Assembly (NCBI RefSeq): GCF_044464525.1
Contig: NZ_JBIQLE010000006.1
Coordinates: 1 to 64,000 of the forward strand
Length of the DNA: 64,000 nucleotides
From: Pusillimonas sp044464525
GTDB lineage: Bacteria; Pseudomonadota; Gammaproteobacteria; Burkholderiales; Burkholderiaceae_B
Direction: 5' to 3'
The notes beneath the pieces are model-generated. The model was given only the letters and a program-made list of their open reading frames with translations. It was not told the origin of the DNA and did no database searches. Position 1 is the first letter of the stretch; every line of letters begins with the position of its first letter. The translations under genes and the position numbers were made by a program. This document shows, piece after piece, positions 41,091 through 50,172 of this stretch.

Positions 41091-41663
41091 ATGATAGGAC
41101 GCATCTCCGGCACACTGCTGGAAAAAACCCCTCCCACCGTTTGCATAGACGTCGCCGGCGTCGGCTACGAGATCGACGTGCCCATGAGCACGCTCTACGA
41201 CCTGCCCGAGAACGGCGCCCGCGTTTCGCTGTACACGCACTTGGCCGTGCGCGAAGACGCCCACGTTCTTTTTGGATTTCTAACCGCCCAGGAACGCTCT
41301 GCCTTTCGTTCACTCATCAAGGTAACCGGCATTGGCGCACGCACCGCGTTGGCAGTGCTATCCGGCATGTCGGTGCAAGACCTGGCCAACGCCATCACGC
41401 GCCAGGAAACCGCCCTGCTCACACGCGTGCCCGGCATCGGCAAAAAAACCGCGGAACGCCTGCTGCTGGAACTGCGCGGCAAGCTGGGCGCCGATCTGGA
41501 TGTCGACGTCTCCCGCCCCGCCTCGGGCCGCGACGATATCCTGAATGCCTTGCTATCGCTGGGCTACTCGAGCAACGAATCGCAAGCGGCGCTCAAGGCC
41601 CTTCCCGAAGGCGTCGAAGTTGCCGAGGGTATTCGCCTTGCCCTGAAGTCTTTGTCGCGCTGA
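41091..41663 (+). CDS. ruvA: Holliday-junction DNA helicase subunit RuvA
   Basis: 190 residues with the three RuvA domains: OB fold (MIGRISGTLLEKTPPTVCIDVAGVGYEIDVP), two helix-hairpin-helix motifs (IKVTGIGARTALAVL and TRVPGIGKKTAERLLLELRGKL), and a C-terminal RuvB-binding helix bundle (DILNALLSLGYSSNESQAALKAL). It binds the four-way junction and loads RuvB. Confidence 0.96.
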   Translation: MIGRISGTLLEKTPPTVCIDVAGVGYEIDVPMSTLYDLPENGARVSLYTHLAVREDAHVLFGFLTAQERSAFRSLIKVTGIGARTALAVLSGMSVQDLANAITRQETALLTRVPGIGKKTAERLLLELRGKLGADLDVDVSRPASGRDDILNALLSLGYSSNESQAALKALPEGVEVAEGIRLALKSLSR

Positions 41664-41771
41664 CGCGATCTGCGCACCCGGAACTGAGCGCAACGCGGCC
41701 GATCAAGACACGGGCCGGCCGCCGCCCTGGTGTACGATTGCCATTGACTCCCCTTCTTTTCCATAACGCCC

Positions 41772-42839
41772 ATGGCCATCCATTCCGATTCGCTTTCAGG
41801 CGAAGCGCCTTCCGAACGTATTGTTACGCCACGCAGCGCCTCACCCAACGAAGAATCCATCGAGCGCGCGCTGCGTCCGCGCCTGCTGGATGAATACGTG
41901 GGGCAGCAGCGCGTGCGCGAACAACTTGAAATTTTCATCGCCGCCTCGAGAAAGCGCAACGAGTCGCTTGATCATGTGTTGCTGTTCGGGCCGCCGGGCT
42001 TGGGCAAGACCACCCTGGCCCACATCATCGCGCACGAAATGGGAGTGCAATTACGTCAGACATCCGGCCCTGTTCTGGAACGCCCCGGCGACCTGGCCGC
42101 GCTACTGACCAATCTCGAACGCAACGATGTGCTGTTCATCGACGAAATCCACCGGCTGTCGCCCGTCGTTGAAGAAATCCTGTACCCGGCCTTAGAAGAT
42201 TTCCAGATAGATATCCTGATCGGCGAAGGCCCCGCCGCACGCAGCGTCAAGCTTGACCTGCAGCCGTTCACCCTGGTGGGCGCAACAACCCGCGCAGGCA
42301 TGCTGACCAATCCCTTGCGAGACCGCTTCGGCATTGTGTCGCGCCTGGAGTTCTATAGTTCCGAAGAATTGGCGCGCATTGTCACGCGCAGCGCACACCT
42401 GCTCAACGTGGCCATCACGCCTGAGGGCGCCCAGGAAATCGCCCGCCGTTCACGCGGCACGCCACGCATCGCAAACCGCCTGCTGCGGCGGGTGCGCGAC
42501 TATGCCGAGGTGAAAGCCGACGGGCGCATCGACACACCAACCGCCGGCGCTGCGCTTGCCATGCTTGATGTCGACCCTCAAGGTCTCGATGTCATGGACC
42601 GCAAGCTTCTTGAAGCCATTGTGCACAAATTTGACGGAGGCCCGGTGGGCGTCGACAGCCTGGCGGCCGCCATTGGCGAAGAGCGGGACACGATCGAGGA
42701 TGTCATCGAGCCTTACTTGATTCAACACGGGTACCTGCAGCGCACCCCGCGCGGGCGCATCGCGACGCAGACCACGTGGCGGCATCTTGGGCTAACGGCT
42801 CCCACCGGCGGCTCCGGCACGCCCGAGCTGTTCGATTGA
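41772..42839 (+). CDS. ruvB: Holliday-junction branch-migration ATPase RuvB
   Basis: 355 residues. AAA+ Walker A is FGPPGLGKTTLA, Walker B LFIDEIHRL, sensor GATTRAGMLTNPLRDRFG, and the winged-helix C-domain contains ALLRTPRGRIA-type residues (LQRTPRGRIAT). The first 25 residues are a variable leader. It is separated by 108 bases from ruvA and ends the rightward block; the next genes run leftward, and no terminator is visible between. Confidence 0.97.
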   Translation: MAIHSDSLSGEAPSERIVTPRSASPNEESIERALRPRLLDEYVGQQRVREQLEIFIAASRKRNESLDHVLLFGPPGLGKTTLAHIIAHEMGVQLRQTSGPVLERPGDLAALLTNLERNDVLFIDEIHRLSPVVEEILYPALEDFQIDILIGEGPAARSVKLDLQPFTLVGATTRAGMLTNPLRDRFGIVSRLEFYSSEELARIVTRSAHLLNVAITPEGAQEIARRSRGTPRIANRLLRRVRDYAEVKADGRIDTPTAGAALAMLDVDPQGLDVMDRKLLEAIVHKFDGGPVGVDSLAAAIGEERDTIEDVIEPYLIQHGYLQRTPRGRIATQTTWRHLGLTAPTGGSGTPELFD

Positions 42840-42891
42840 ACAGCAAAACTCACGCGGGCGAACCGAAGCTTATAAGACCGTAACAGCAGGA

Positions 42892-44070
42892 TTAATCCAT
42901 CTTGCACTCGGTGTGGTAGGGGTCGGTAAGATCTTCCACAATCCTGCCTACCGGCGCGTAGTCAAGTTTGCCCGCGTCGTTGCGTTCGACCTTGACCAAA
43001 TACCAATCCTGGATAGGGTACTGGTTGGTGTTGAACTTGAACTTGCCTCGGACACTTTCAAAGTCGGCCTTGCGCAAGGCATCGCGGAATGCATCCGCTT
43101 GCCCCTTGATGTCGCCGTTCACGACCTTGAGTGCGGATGCGATCAGGCGTGCAGTATCGTATGAAGTGGCCGCATATACCGTCGGACGCCGGCCATACTC
43201 CTCTTCGAAAGCCTTGACGAAAGCTCGGCTTGCGTCGTTGTCCTGCTCGGCCGTCCACTGTGTACTGAGATAAAAGCCTTCGCCGGCATCACCCGTGGCG
43301 GCCAGCATGCGGTCGTCCATCGAGTACAAGGTGGTAACCATCTTGATGGTGTCCTTCATGCCTGAATTGGCGAGCTGTTTGGCGAAGTTGATCCCCGCAC
43401 CGCCCGGCATGAACTCAAAGATCGCATCGGGTTGCAACGACCGGATGCGCGCCAACTCGACGGAAAAATCCGACTGATCGAGCTTGGTATAGATCTCGGC
43501 GACGATCTCACCCTCGTAGGAACGCTTGAACGCAGTGAGCGCATCGCGTCCCGCCTGATAGCCGGGGGCCAGGATCACTACTTTCTTGATGCCCATATCG
43601 TTTGCCGCCAAGGCGGCGGCATCGCCGAAGGCGTCGTTCTGCATGGCCACCGAGAAAAAGTTGCGGTGACATCCCTTGCCGGCAAAATTGGACGGCCCGG
43701 CATTCAAGCTGACATAGAAAGCATCTTCTTTGACAACCGACGGCACGACCGCAATGAGCACGTTGGAGAAGTTGACCCCCGTGAACAGGCGTACACCTTC
43801 CTGCAGCATTTTCTCGGCTGACTGCTTGCCGGTGGCCGGTTTAAGGCCATCGTCCTCTATCAGCAGGCGCACTGGTACGCCACCGAGCTTACCGCCTTCT
43901 TGCTTGACTGCCAGGCTGAAGCCATCGCGTTCGTCTTCGCCGATGTAGCCGGCGGGCGTCGACAGTGTGGTGATGAAGCCGATCTCGACCGGCTCTTGCG
44001 CATGCGCCATCGCCGCCGCCGCCGCAAATGCCAACCCCGCGCCCATTTTTTTCAGGTGTTGCATATACAT
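42892..44070 (-). CDS. Periplasmic substrate-binding protein of a branched-chain-amino-acid-type ABC transporter
   Basis: 392 residues. Signal peptide 1-24 (KKMGAGLAFAAAAAMAHA-QE). The mature part resembles the LivJ/type I periplasmic binding fold (EIGFITTLSTPAGYIGEDERDGFSLAVKQEGGKLGGVPVRLLIEDDG, FEFMPGGAGINFAKQLANSG). The HAAT family also binds aromatic acids. No permease or ATPase gene is near, so it must work with a transporter elsewhere. The ribosome site GGAG is 6 bases before ATG 44070. It is the last gene of the leftward cluster. Confidence 0.88.
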   Translation of the reverse strand: MYMQHLKKMGAGLAFAAAAAMAHAQEPVEIGFITTLSTPAGYIGEDERDGFSLAVKQEGGKLGGVPVRLLIEDDGLKPATGKQSAEKMLQEGVRLFTGVNFSNVLIAVVPSVVKEDAFYVSLNAGPSNFAGKGCHRNFFSVAMQNDAFGDAAALAANDMGIKKVVILAPGYQAGRDALTAFKRSYEGEIVAEIYTKLDQSDFSVELARIRSLQPDAIFEFMPGGAGINFAKQLANSGMKDTIKMVTTLYSMDDRMLAATGDAGEGFYLSTQWTAEQDNDASRAFVKAFEEEYGRRPTVYAATSYDTARLIASALKVVNGDIKGQADAFRDALRKADFESVRGKFKFNTNQYPIQDWYLVKVERNDAGKLDYAPVGRIVEDLTDPYHTECKMD

Positions 44071-44181
44071 ATACGTCTCCTATTATGTTTTAGACGGCAT
44101 GCGTGGCAGCCTACCCCCAAGATGGGACTATCGCCGCAGCATGCCGGGTCCATCCACACACTTGCATACACCGCCCTGCCA

Positions 44182-45672
44182 TCACGCTAAGTTGATGTTT
44201 ACATTCTTCAGGCGGGTATGTTCCAACAACTCCTCCAATGATTCTTCTTTACCGAAGCCGGATTGCTTGAAGCCGCCAAAGGGCGCCCCCAAAAAGTGCC
44301 GGGACACATCGTTTATCCATACGTAGCCGGCATCGACACGCTGGCTTGCCCGCATTGCGGTTTTCAGATCGTTGCTCCAGATCGAAGCAGTCAACCCATA
44401 CTCGACGCCATTCACGGCTCTGAACAGATCTTCTTCGTCCGACCACGACAGCACGGACATGACCGGCCCGAAGACCTCTTCGCGGGCGACCCGCATCTTG
44501 CTGTGCACATTGGCCAAGATGGTCGGCAGATAAAAATATCCGCCCGCAAGCGCCTCGTCGTCGGGAATGCGGCCCCCCGCGATTACTTCGGCGCCCTCAC
44601 CCACGGCTTCAGTGACGAAACCCGCCACCGCATCCAGATGCGGGCGGCTGATCAGCGCGCCCATGCGCGTATCCCAATCGAGGGACAAGCCCGGCGCCGT
44701 GCCTTCGACGAGCCGGCTCATGCGTTGAATGACTTCGTCGTGGATGCGCTCGTGCAGGAACACGCGGCTGGTCGAGCCGCAAGACTGCCCTGCCCAGGTG
44801 AAGTTCATACCCGCAATCGCCGCCTGTGCCACCTTGTCTGCATCCACATCCGGCCAGGCCATCAGCGCGTTCTTGCCGCCCAGCTCGAGGCCCACGGGTG
44901 TCAATCGCTTCGACGCCGTTTCCATGACCTTTCGGCCGGTTTGGACAGAGCCTACAAGCCCCACCTTGGAAATGAGCGGATGCCCCACGAGGGCGGCGCC
45001 GACCTCTGGACCGCCGGTCATGATATTGAAGACGCCGGCCGGCAACAGGCCATGCCACAGCTCGGCAAGCTTCAGGCAGGACAAGGGCGCCTGGTCGGGC
45101 GCCTTGATGACCAGGGCATTTCCGGCTGCAAGCGGCGCCGCGGCCCGCATCGCGGCGAACATAAGCGGATGGTTGTAAGGGATGATGCGCAAGCACACCC
45201 CCAAGGGTTCGCGCACCGTCATGTTGATGCGCCCGGGCCCCATGGGAATCGTGTCACCCTTGGTTTCTTGCACGAGGCCGCTGAAGTACTCGAGCCCGGA
45301 AGCGGCGAGCTCGACGTCGCCAACCATGGCGCTGACGGGGTTGCCGCAATCAGCCGCGTCTATCATGGCCAGTTCAAGCGCGTTGTCACGCAGGATGCGG
45401 GCGGCTTCGCGCAGCACACGCCCACGCTCAAAAGGAGGTACATCCTTCCAGACAGAAAAGCCGGCATGGGCGGCGTTCACGGCCGCGTCGACATCCCCCA
45501 CGCCGGCAAGCGCCACATGCCCGAGGCCGCGGCCGTCGGAAGGCGAAGCAAGAGCCATTTCGCCCCGCTCGCCATCATGCCAGTCGCCGCCATAATAAAG
45601 GCGGCGTCGACTGGGCAAAACGGCCTCAAGCGACATTCCGACATAGCGCTCGCGCAAATCGGCCTTCGGCAT
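44182..45672 (-). CDS. NAD(P)-dependent aldehyde dehydrogenase
   Basis: 496 residues from ATG 45672, with TAGGAG upstream. Family features: IPYNHPLMFAA, ELGGKNALMAW with general-base Glu, catalytic Cys in GQSCGSTSR, EEVFGPVMSVL. The substrate is unknown; neighbours suggest an aromatic or terpenoid aldehyde. It lies 10 bases downstream of the dihydroxyphthalate-decarboxylase-like gene. Confidence 0.93.
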   Translation of the reverse strand: MPKADLRERYVGMSLEAVLPSRRRLYYGGDWHDGERGEMALASPSDGRGLGHVALAGVGDVDAAVNAAHAGFSVWKDVPPFERGRVLREAARILRDNALELAMIDAADCGNPVSAMVGDVELAASGLEYFSGLVQETKGDTIPMGPGRINMTVREPLGVCLRIIPYNHPLMFAAMRAAAPLAAGNALVIKAPDQAPLSCLKLAELWHGLLPAGVFNIMTGGPEVGAALVGHPLISKVGLVGSVQTGRKVMETASKRLTPVGLELGGKNALMAWPDVDADKVAQAAIAGMNFTWAGQSCGSTSRVFLHERIHDEVIQRMSRLVEGTAPGLSLDWDTRMGALISRPHLDAVAGFVTEAVGEGAEVIAGGRIPDDEALAGGYFYLPTILANVHSKMRVAREEVFGPVMSVLSWSDEEDLFRAVNGVEYGLTASIWSNDLKTAMRASQRVDAGYVWINDVSRHFLGAPFGGFKQSGFGKEESLEELLEHTRLKNVNINLA

Positions 45673-45682
45673 TGCTTTACTC

Positions 45683-46666
45683 CTAGATCTTGAACTGCTG
45701 CAGCGAACCCCGATGGAAAACCTCTTCCAGGGCAAGCTTGCGTTGCGACAAGCCTTGCTCATGATGATAGGTCAACATGGCTTCGAGCGTCTTGATGTTT
45801 TTTTCGACACCATACGGCCAAGGTTCTTCACCCATTACGGATCGCGTGAATTCAGCCTCTTGATTCAGCCAAGGCAGGCTGGTCGCCAAAGCAGTCGTGT
45901 CGTCCAGGCTCGGTAGCGCCAAGGCCCGCGCCTGCATGAATGCCTTCATGGTACTGGCCGCCAGCCAGGGGTGCTTCTGCACCAGGGATTTCCGGATGCC
46001 CACCACGTGCATGATGGGAAAAATGCCGGTCTTCTTGAAATACTCTGCTTCAACCGAACGAGAGTCCGGAAACAGGCGACCCACATGCTGGCATTTACTC
46101 TGGAAGCAGGACGGCGCACGCGGCGCCAGGATGGCATCGATCGCGCCCATCGCAAGTTGGCCCGACAAGGGCAGGTTTTCGGCAGGCGTTATTTCCACCC
46201 CCGGCGGACAGTCCAGATGCACTTTTTCGTGCCGCCCAAGCTCCTCGACTCCACCGACCACCCAACTGATGTCGGAAGGTGGAATGCCATATTCGTGTTG
46301 CAGTATCCCCCTTCCCCAGACCGCTGCCGTCACCTGATATTCAGGCACACCCACACGTTTGCCGCGCAAATCGCCGGGTTGTGCCACTCGATCTGTACGC
46401 ACATAGAACCCCGAATGGCGAAACGCGCGCGACACGAACGCCGGGATGGCGACATATTCGCATTCTCCCCGGGCAGTCTGCATCAAATAGGTGGAGAACG
46501 ACAGCTCCGCCACGTCGAACTCATGCTGGGTGAACACACGAAAAAAGGTTTCTTCCGGCGTGAGAGGCACGGCAGTGACCTGACACCCCTCGATACCCAC
46601 CCTTCCGTCCAGCAGTGCAGCCGTCCTGTCATAACGGCCGCAAACCAAAGACACATTGATCATCAT
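45683..46666 (-). CDS. 4,5-dihydroxyphthalate-decarboxylase-like protein
   Basis: 327 residues from ATG 46666 (ATG 46663 is also possible). The sequence LVCGRYDRTAALLDGRVGIEGCQV resembles Pht5 and related proteins with a periplasmic-binding (type II) fold, containing DVAELSFSTYL and GKRVGVPEYQ. Some members decarboxylate 4,5-dihydroxyphthalate; others are substrate-binding proteins without known activity. No signal peptide is visible, favouring a cytosolic enzyme. It sits in the middle of the cluster. Confidence 0.7.
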   Translation of the reverse strand: MMINVSLVCGRYDRTAALLDGRVGIEGCQVTAVPLTPEETFFRVFTQHEFDVAELSFSTYLMQTARGECEYVAIPAFVSRAFRHSGFYVRTDRVAQPGDLRGKRVGVPEYQVTAAVWGRGILQHEYGIPPSDISWVVGGVEELGRHEKVHLDCPPGVEITPAENLPLSGQLAMGAIDAILAPRAPSCFQSKCQHVGRLFPDSRSVEAEYFKKTGIFPIMHVVGIRKSLVQKHPWLAASTMKAFMQARALALPSLDDTTALATSLPWLNQEAEFTRSVMGEEPWPYGVEKNIKTLEAMLTYHHEQGLSQRKLALEEVFHRGSLQQFKI

Positions 46667-46673
46667 CGCTCTC

Positions 46674-47444
46674 TTAAGAATGGGTCGCACCGCCGTCCAC
46701 CGTAATGGACTGGCCAGTGATGAAACCGGACGAATCGGACGCCAGAAACAGCATCACGCCCACCAGGTCTTGCGGCACTTGTCCTCGCGGTATGCACTGC
46801 ATGGCCACGATGCGCGACTTGGCTTCGGGCGTCACGGTTTCGCGCTCAATACCTGTATCCACCGAGCCCGGCAACACGGCATTGACGGTGACTGAGTGCG
46901 GCCCAAGCTCTCGCGCCATGGAGCGGCTCATGCCGACCAGCCCTGCTTTGGACGCGATGTAGTGAAGATAGTTGGGGCGGCCGAGAGTCACCGCACCCGA
47001 CGCTATGTTGATAATTCTTCCGCCGCCCTTCTCGCGCATGATGGGCGCGAAGTGCTTCGCGCATAAAAACGGGCCGGTCAGGTTGACCTTGAGCACTTTG
47101 TCCCAGACTTCCAGCTCGATTTCATCGAAGGGCTGCATCTTCAGGGTTGAAAACAAGGCGGCATTATTGACCAGAACATCCACCCCGCCATGGCTTTGCT
47201 GAAGGTCTCGCGATAGTTCCAGAACCTGTCTTTCTTGGGTTACGTCAAGTGCGGCCCCGCTCACTTCCAGCCCCTGTCCGGACAGCCTCGCCGCCAGGGC
47301 GGACACGGCTGGTTCCTGTATGTCTGCGGCCACGACGCGCGCACCGGCCAGAGCAAACGCTTCAACCAGGGTCGCCCCTATTCCTTGGCCGCCCCCCGTC
47401 ACCAGTACCGTCTTGCCTTGCAGATTTGTCGGCTCGAAATCCAT
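46674..47444 (-). CDS. Short-chain dehydrogenase/reductase (SDR)
   Basis: 256 residues of classical SDR type: cofactor loop TGGGQGIG, NNAAL, catalytic Ser in NIASGAV, YxxxK in YIASK, and VLPGSVDT. The C-terminus SGFITGQSITVDGG is standard. NAD or NADP specificity is not certain, though AADIQ after the second strand with its Asp favours NAD. Spacing of 2 bases to the upstream gene and 7 to the next indicates one transcript. Confidence 0.92.
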   Translation of the reverse strand: MDFEPTNLQGKTVLVTGGGQGIGATLVEAFALAGARVVAADIQEPAVSALAARLSGQGLEVSGAALDVTQERQVLELSRDLQQSHGGVDVLVNNAALFSTLKMQPFDEIELEVWDKVLKVNLTGPFLCAKHFAPIMREKGGGRIINIASGAVTLGRPNYLHYIASKAGLVGMSRSMARELGPHSVTVNAVLPGSVDTGIERETVTPEAKSRIVAMQCIPRGQVPQDLVGVMLFLASDSSGFITGQSITVDGGATHS

Positions 47445-47446
47445 GC

Positions 47447-49048
47447 TTAACCTCCCAGTGACGCCAGACGCGCCCGCAGATCATCGGTTTCCCACCACTT
47501 CTTGATGCCCAACTCGTCTGCGACAAGGCCGGCGACGATATAACCGGCGCCTCCCGAGATCGCACCGCCGGGATGGGTGGCGGAGCCCGCCATGTAAAGG
47601 CCTTCAATAGGGGTTCTGTAGCCGAAATGCCTGTCCATGACTTGGTCGCCTGACAAGGCGCCCATGAAGATATCGCCGTTACGCATATTGGGCAGTTCCT
47701 GCACATACTCGTGCGAAGTGTAGGTGTACTTGCCCAGAATATTGTCGCGCGTCATATTGGGGCAGTACTCGGCCCATCGATCGATGATCTTCTCGGTGAA
47801 CTCGCGTTTGAAATCGTCAAAACCCTGTCCGCCCAGATCGGGCTGGTGCGGCATGACATGCCACGCGTAGGTGACATGCTTGCCCTTGGGAGCCAAGGTC
47901 GGATCCAGCACACTGAGCGGCCCGGCGCCGAACTGGATGACTTCAGGCACTTTGTTGAGCTTCACGTCTTCGTGAGCGGAGTTCAATTCCTCCATGGTGT
48001 CCGCCCCGATGCTCCATTTCTGGGTCAGGCGGATGTTGGGATCAAAGCTTTCGGCGGCAAAGCGCGGCATCTCGTTCAATGCCAGATGCAGGCCGAACAG
48101 CGTCCAAGTCGTGTACTTGAAACCCTCTACCTTTTGTCGCATGGCTTCGGGCAACTGGTCGCGCCCTATGAATTTCTCGAAAGTCTGATGAACGTCCACC
48201 GTCGAGGCGACAAAGCTCGACGCCTTGGCCTTGCGGCCATCGGCGCATTCGATCCCCGTGGCTCGCCCGTTCTCGATCACGATGCGCTCTATCTCGCATT
48301 GGTTCCAGTATGTGCCGCCGGCTTCGAGGAAGCGCTCCATGAGGCCGCGGGCCAGGTTGTAGCTTCCGCCCTTGCACAATTGGTAGCCGGTCGTCAGGTC
48401 GAACGCGCGGATCACCGACCCCATCGGAGACGTCTTGTTCAAGGTGTCCGTCAGCCATGTGCCGAACAAGGAAACCTTGAACAGGAACAGCAGGCGCACA
48501 TGTTCGTTCTCGAACAGTTCCTCGACCACTTCCAGAGGCTGGCGGCCGCATACATCCAGGAATTCGCGTCCCAGTGCGTGACGCCCGAGCAGCGCTTCGC
48601 GCTCAGCGGCCGGCAAAGGCTCGGCATAGCGCTCTGGCAGAAAGACTTCCGTCGTGATTCGTTCGGCCTTCTCGTTCCACTCGCGGAAAGTGGCGGCGTC
48701 TTTCTTGGAGAAGCGGGCGATGTTGGCTACTGTTTCTTCGAGATCACGCCCGAAAACCAGGGCGGAACCATCCCGGTGCGCCTGACCCAGCTCGTACCGG
48801 GGCGTTATATAGGGCACTTTCTCGCTCAATTGCAGGTCGCGGTACCAGGGCGTGTGCTCTATATGAAAATGATTGATCGAATGCAAGTTGTGATAGAAGC
48901 CCGGCAGGGTCGCCTCTACCGTGCTTAAGCCACCACCATAATGCAGCCGCCGTTCGGTCAGCAGGGTCTTCAGCCCCGCCTTTGCCATATAGGTCGCGAG
49001 TATAAGGCCATGGTGTCCGGCCCCGATCACAATTGCATCGTAGGTCAT
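47447..49048 (-). CDS. FAD-dependent oxidoreductase, phytoene-desaturase-like
   Basis: 533 residues. N-terminal Rossmann loop AIVIGAGHHGLILATYMAKAGLKTLLTERR, a C-terminal FAD segment GLYMAGSATHPGGAISGGAGYIVA, and substrate-region segments with many aromatic residues. The family (phytoene desaturase/amine oxidase superfamily) also includes enzymes acting on aromatic and hydroaromatic compounds. It is the first structural gene of the cluster. The LysR regulator gene ends 105 bases upstream. Confidence 0.88.
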   Translation of the reverse strand: MTYDAIVIGAGHHGLILATYMAKAGLKTLLTERRLHYGGGLSTVEATLPGFYHNLHSINHFHIEHTPWYRDLQLSEKVPYITPRYELGQAHRDGSALVFGRDLEETVANIARFSKKDAATFREWNEKAERITTEVFLPERYAEPLPAAEREALLGRHALGREFLDVCGRQPLEVVEELFENEHVRLLFLFKVSLFGTWLTDTLNKTSPMGSVIRAFDLTTGYQLCKGGSYNLARGLMERFLEAGGTYWNQCEIERIVIENGRATGIECADGRKAKASSFVASTVDVHQTFEKFIGRDQLPEAMRQKVEGFKYTTWTLFGLHLALNEMPRFAAESFDPNIRLTQKWSIGADTMEELNSAHEDVKLNKVPEVIQFGAGPLSVLDPTLAPKGKHVTYAWHVMPHQPDLGGQGFDDFKREFTEKIIDRWAEYCPNMTRDNILGKYTYTSHEYVQELPNMRNGDIFMGALSGDQVMDRHFGYRTPIEGLYMAGSATHPGGAISGGAGYIVAGLVADELGIKKWWETDDLRARLASLGG

Positions 49049-49129
49049 GCTGTCCCCCTTTATGAATGATCTTTGCTACACCATCATAGGAACGGCGACC
49101 CGCCGGAGCAATGCCCTTTTACCTTTAAG

Positions 49130-49152
49130 AGATATAGCTTTTTCCTATATCT
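49130..49152. promoter_or_regulatory. Inverted repeat between LysR gene and its cluster
   Basis: AGATATAG-CTTTTTC-CTATATCT, perfect 8-bp arms with a 7-base centre, lies directly after the LysR stop and 82-104 bases upstream of the FAD-oxidoreductase start. LysR regulators bind such T-N11-A palindromes; as a transcript hairpin it could also end the LysR mRNA. Confidence 0.5.
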
Positions 49153-50079
49153 TCATTTGGGCAACGCCCAATTGCTCAAGCCCGTTTCTATCCTGTCCGC
49201 GACAATCCGCCTGATGATGCGCGCCACCTCCAGCTCCGCCGCGGCGAGGCTGCGTCGTGAGGAATAAATCAAGCACATCTGGCGCGCAAGCTCGGGATCA
49301 GAGATAGGCCTGGCGGCGATACGTCCGGCCTTCACGCCATCGGCCACTGCGGAATACGGCAAGATCGACACGCCAAGTCCCGCCTCCACCAGGCTGCTGA
49401 TGACATTGACCGATTCCACCACGTGTGACCAGATTGGCTTGAGGCCAATGCGCAATCCGCAACTGACCAATCGTTGGGAAAGCTCGTGGTTGACCGGCGG
49501 CAGCAATAGAGGCAAATGCAGGAAGCTTTCGGCGCCGATCGGCTCATCTGCCGCCAAGGGATGTCCTGGCGCTGTGCATAAGTAGAACCGTTCCGTGGCC
49601 AGCGTCTCGCCTCGTACGCCTTCCGTAAAAGCCGGGCTGAAAGACAGCGCCAGATCAAGCTCTTCATGCCTCACGCGGTCCATGAGTTTGCTGCTCAGCG
49701 CTTCGACGATCACAAAGCTGATCCGAGGATAAGCCTTGACGGTTTCGCCCAGAATAGGTGCGGCCAGGGGATAAGCCGCCGAAACCGTCAGCCCCAACCG
49801 CACTGTGCCGAAGACTTCCCCGGCCATCGAGCGGGTGGTTCGCGCAAGGTCCTCTGATTCGGCCATGAGTGCGCGCGCCCTCTGCAAAAAGCGAGCCCCC
49901 GCCGGGGTAGGACGAGTTCCCCGGGCTGTGCGCTCGAGCAGCCTGACGCCCAGTTCGGTCTCCAGTGATTTTATCTGTGCGCTCAGGGAAGGTTGGGCAA
50001 TAAGCAGGCGTTGGGAAGCGGCGCTAAAGCTTCCTGAATCGGCAATGGCAATGAAGTATCTGAGTTGACGCAGTTCCAT
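49153..50079 (-). CDS. LysR-family transcriptional regulator of the accessory catabolic cluster
   Basis: 308 residues from ATG 50079 (MELRQLRYFIAIADSG); an ATG 9 bases upstream is equally possible. The N-terminal HTH (SFSAASQRLLIAQPSLSAQIKSLETELGVRLLER) and effector domain are of the CbnR/BenM/GabR-like aromatic group. It is upstream of, and in the same direction as, the cluster at 42892-49048, a layout typical of a linked activator, though most LysR genes are divergent. Confidence 0.9.
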   Translation of the reverse strand: MELRQLRYFIAIADSGSFSAASQRLLIAQPSLSAQIKSLETELGVRLLERTARGTRPTPAGARFLQRARALMAESEDLARTTRSMAGEVFGTVRLGLTVSAAYPLAAPILGETVKAYPRISFVIVEALSSKLMDRVRHEELDLALSFSPAFTEGVRGETLATERFYLCTAPGHPLAADEPIGAESFLHLPLLLPPVNHELSQRLVSCGLRIGLKPIWSHVVESVNVISSLVEAGLGVSILPYSAVADGVKAGRIAARPISDPELARQMCLIYSSRRSLAAAELEVARIIRRIVADRIETGLSNWALPK

Positions 50080-50172
50080 CGGGCCCATCCGGTTGAACGG
50101 TCGCGCCATGCCTGAAACCAGCGCGACAACTCCGCCAGCTTAGCAAAATACGGGCAACGCCACGGACCGCTG

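Noticed and set aside
44263..45693. 476-codon open frame antisense to the aldehyde dehydrogenase gene
   Set aside because: The ALDH frame on the other strand has clear catalytic motifs; the antisense frame is compositionally a shadow.
47711..48928. 405-codon open frame antisense to the FAD oxidoreductase
   Set aside because: The opposite strand codes for a recognisable enzyme; the antisense product shows no domain.
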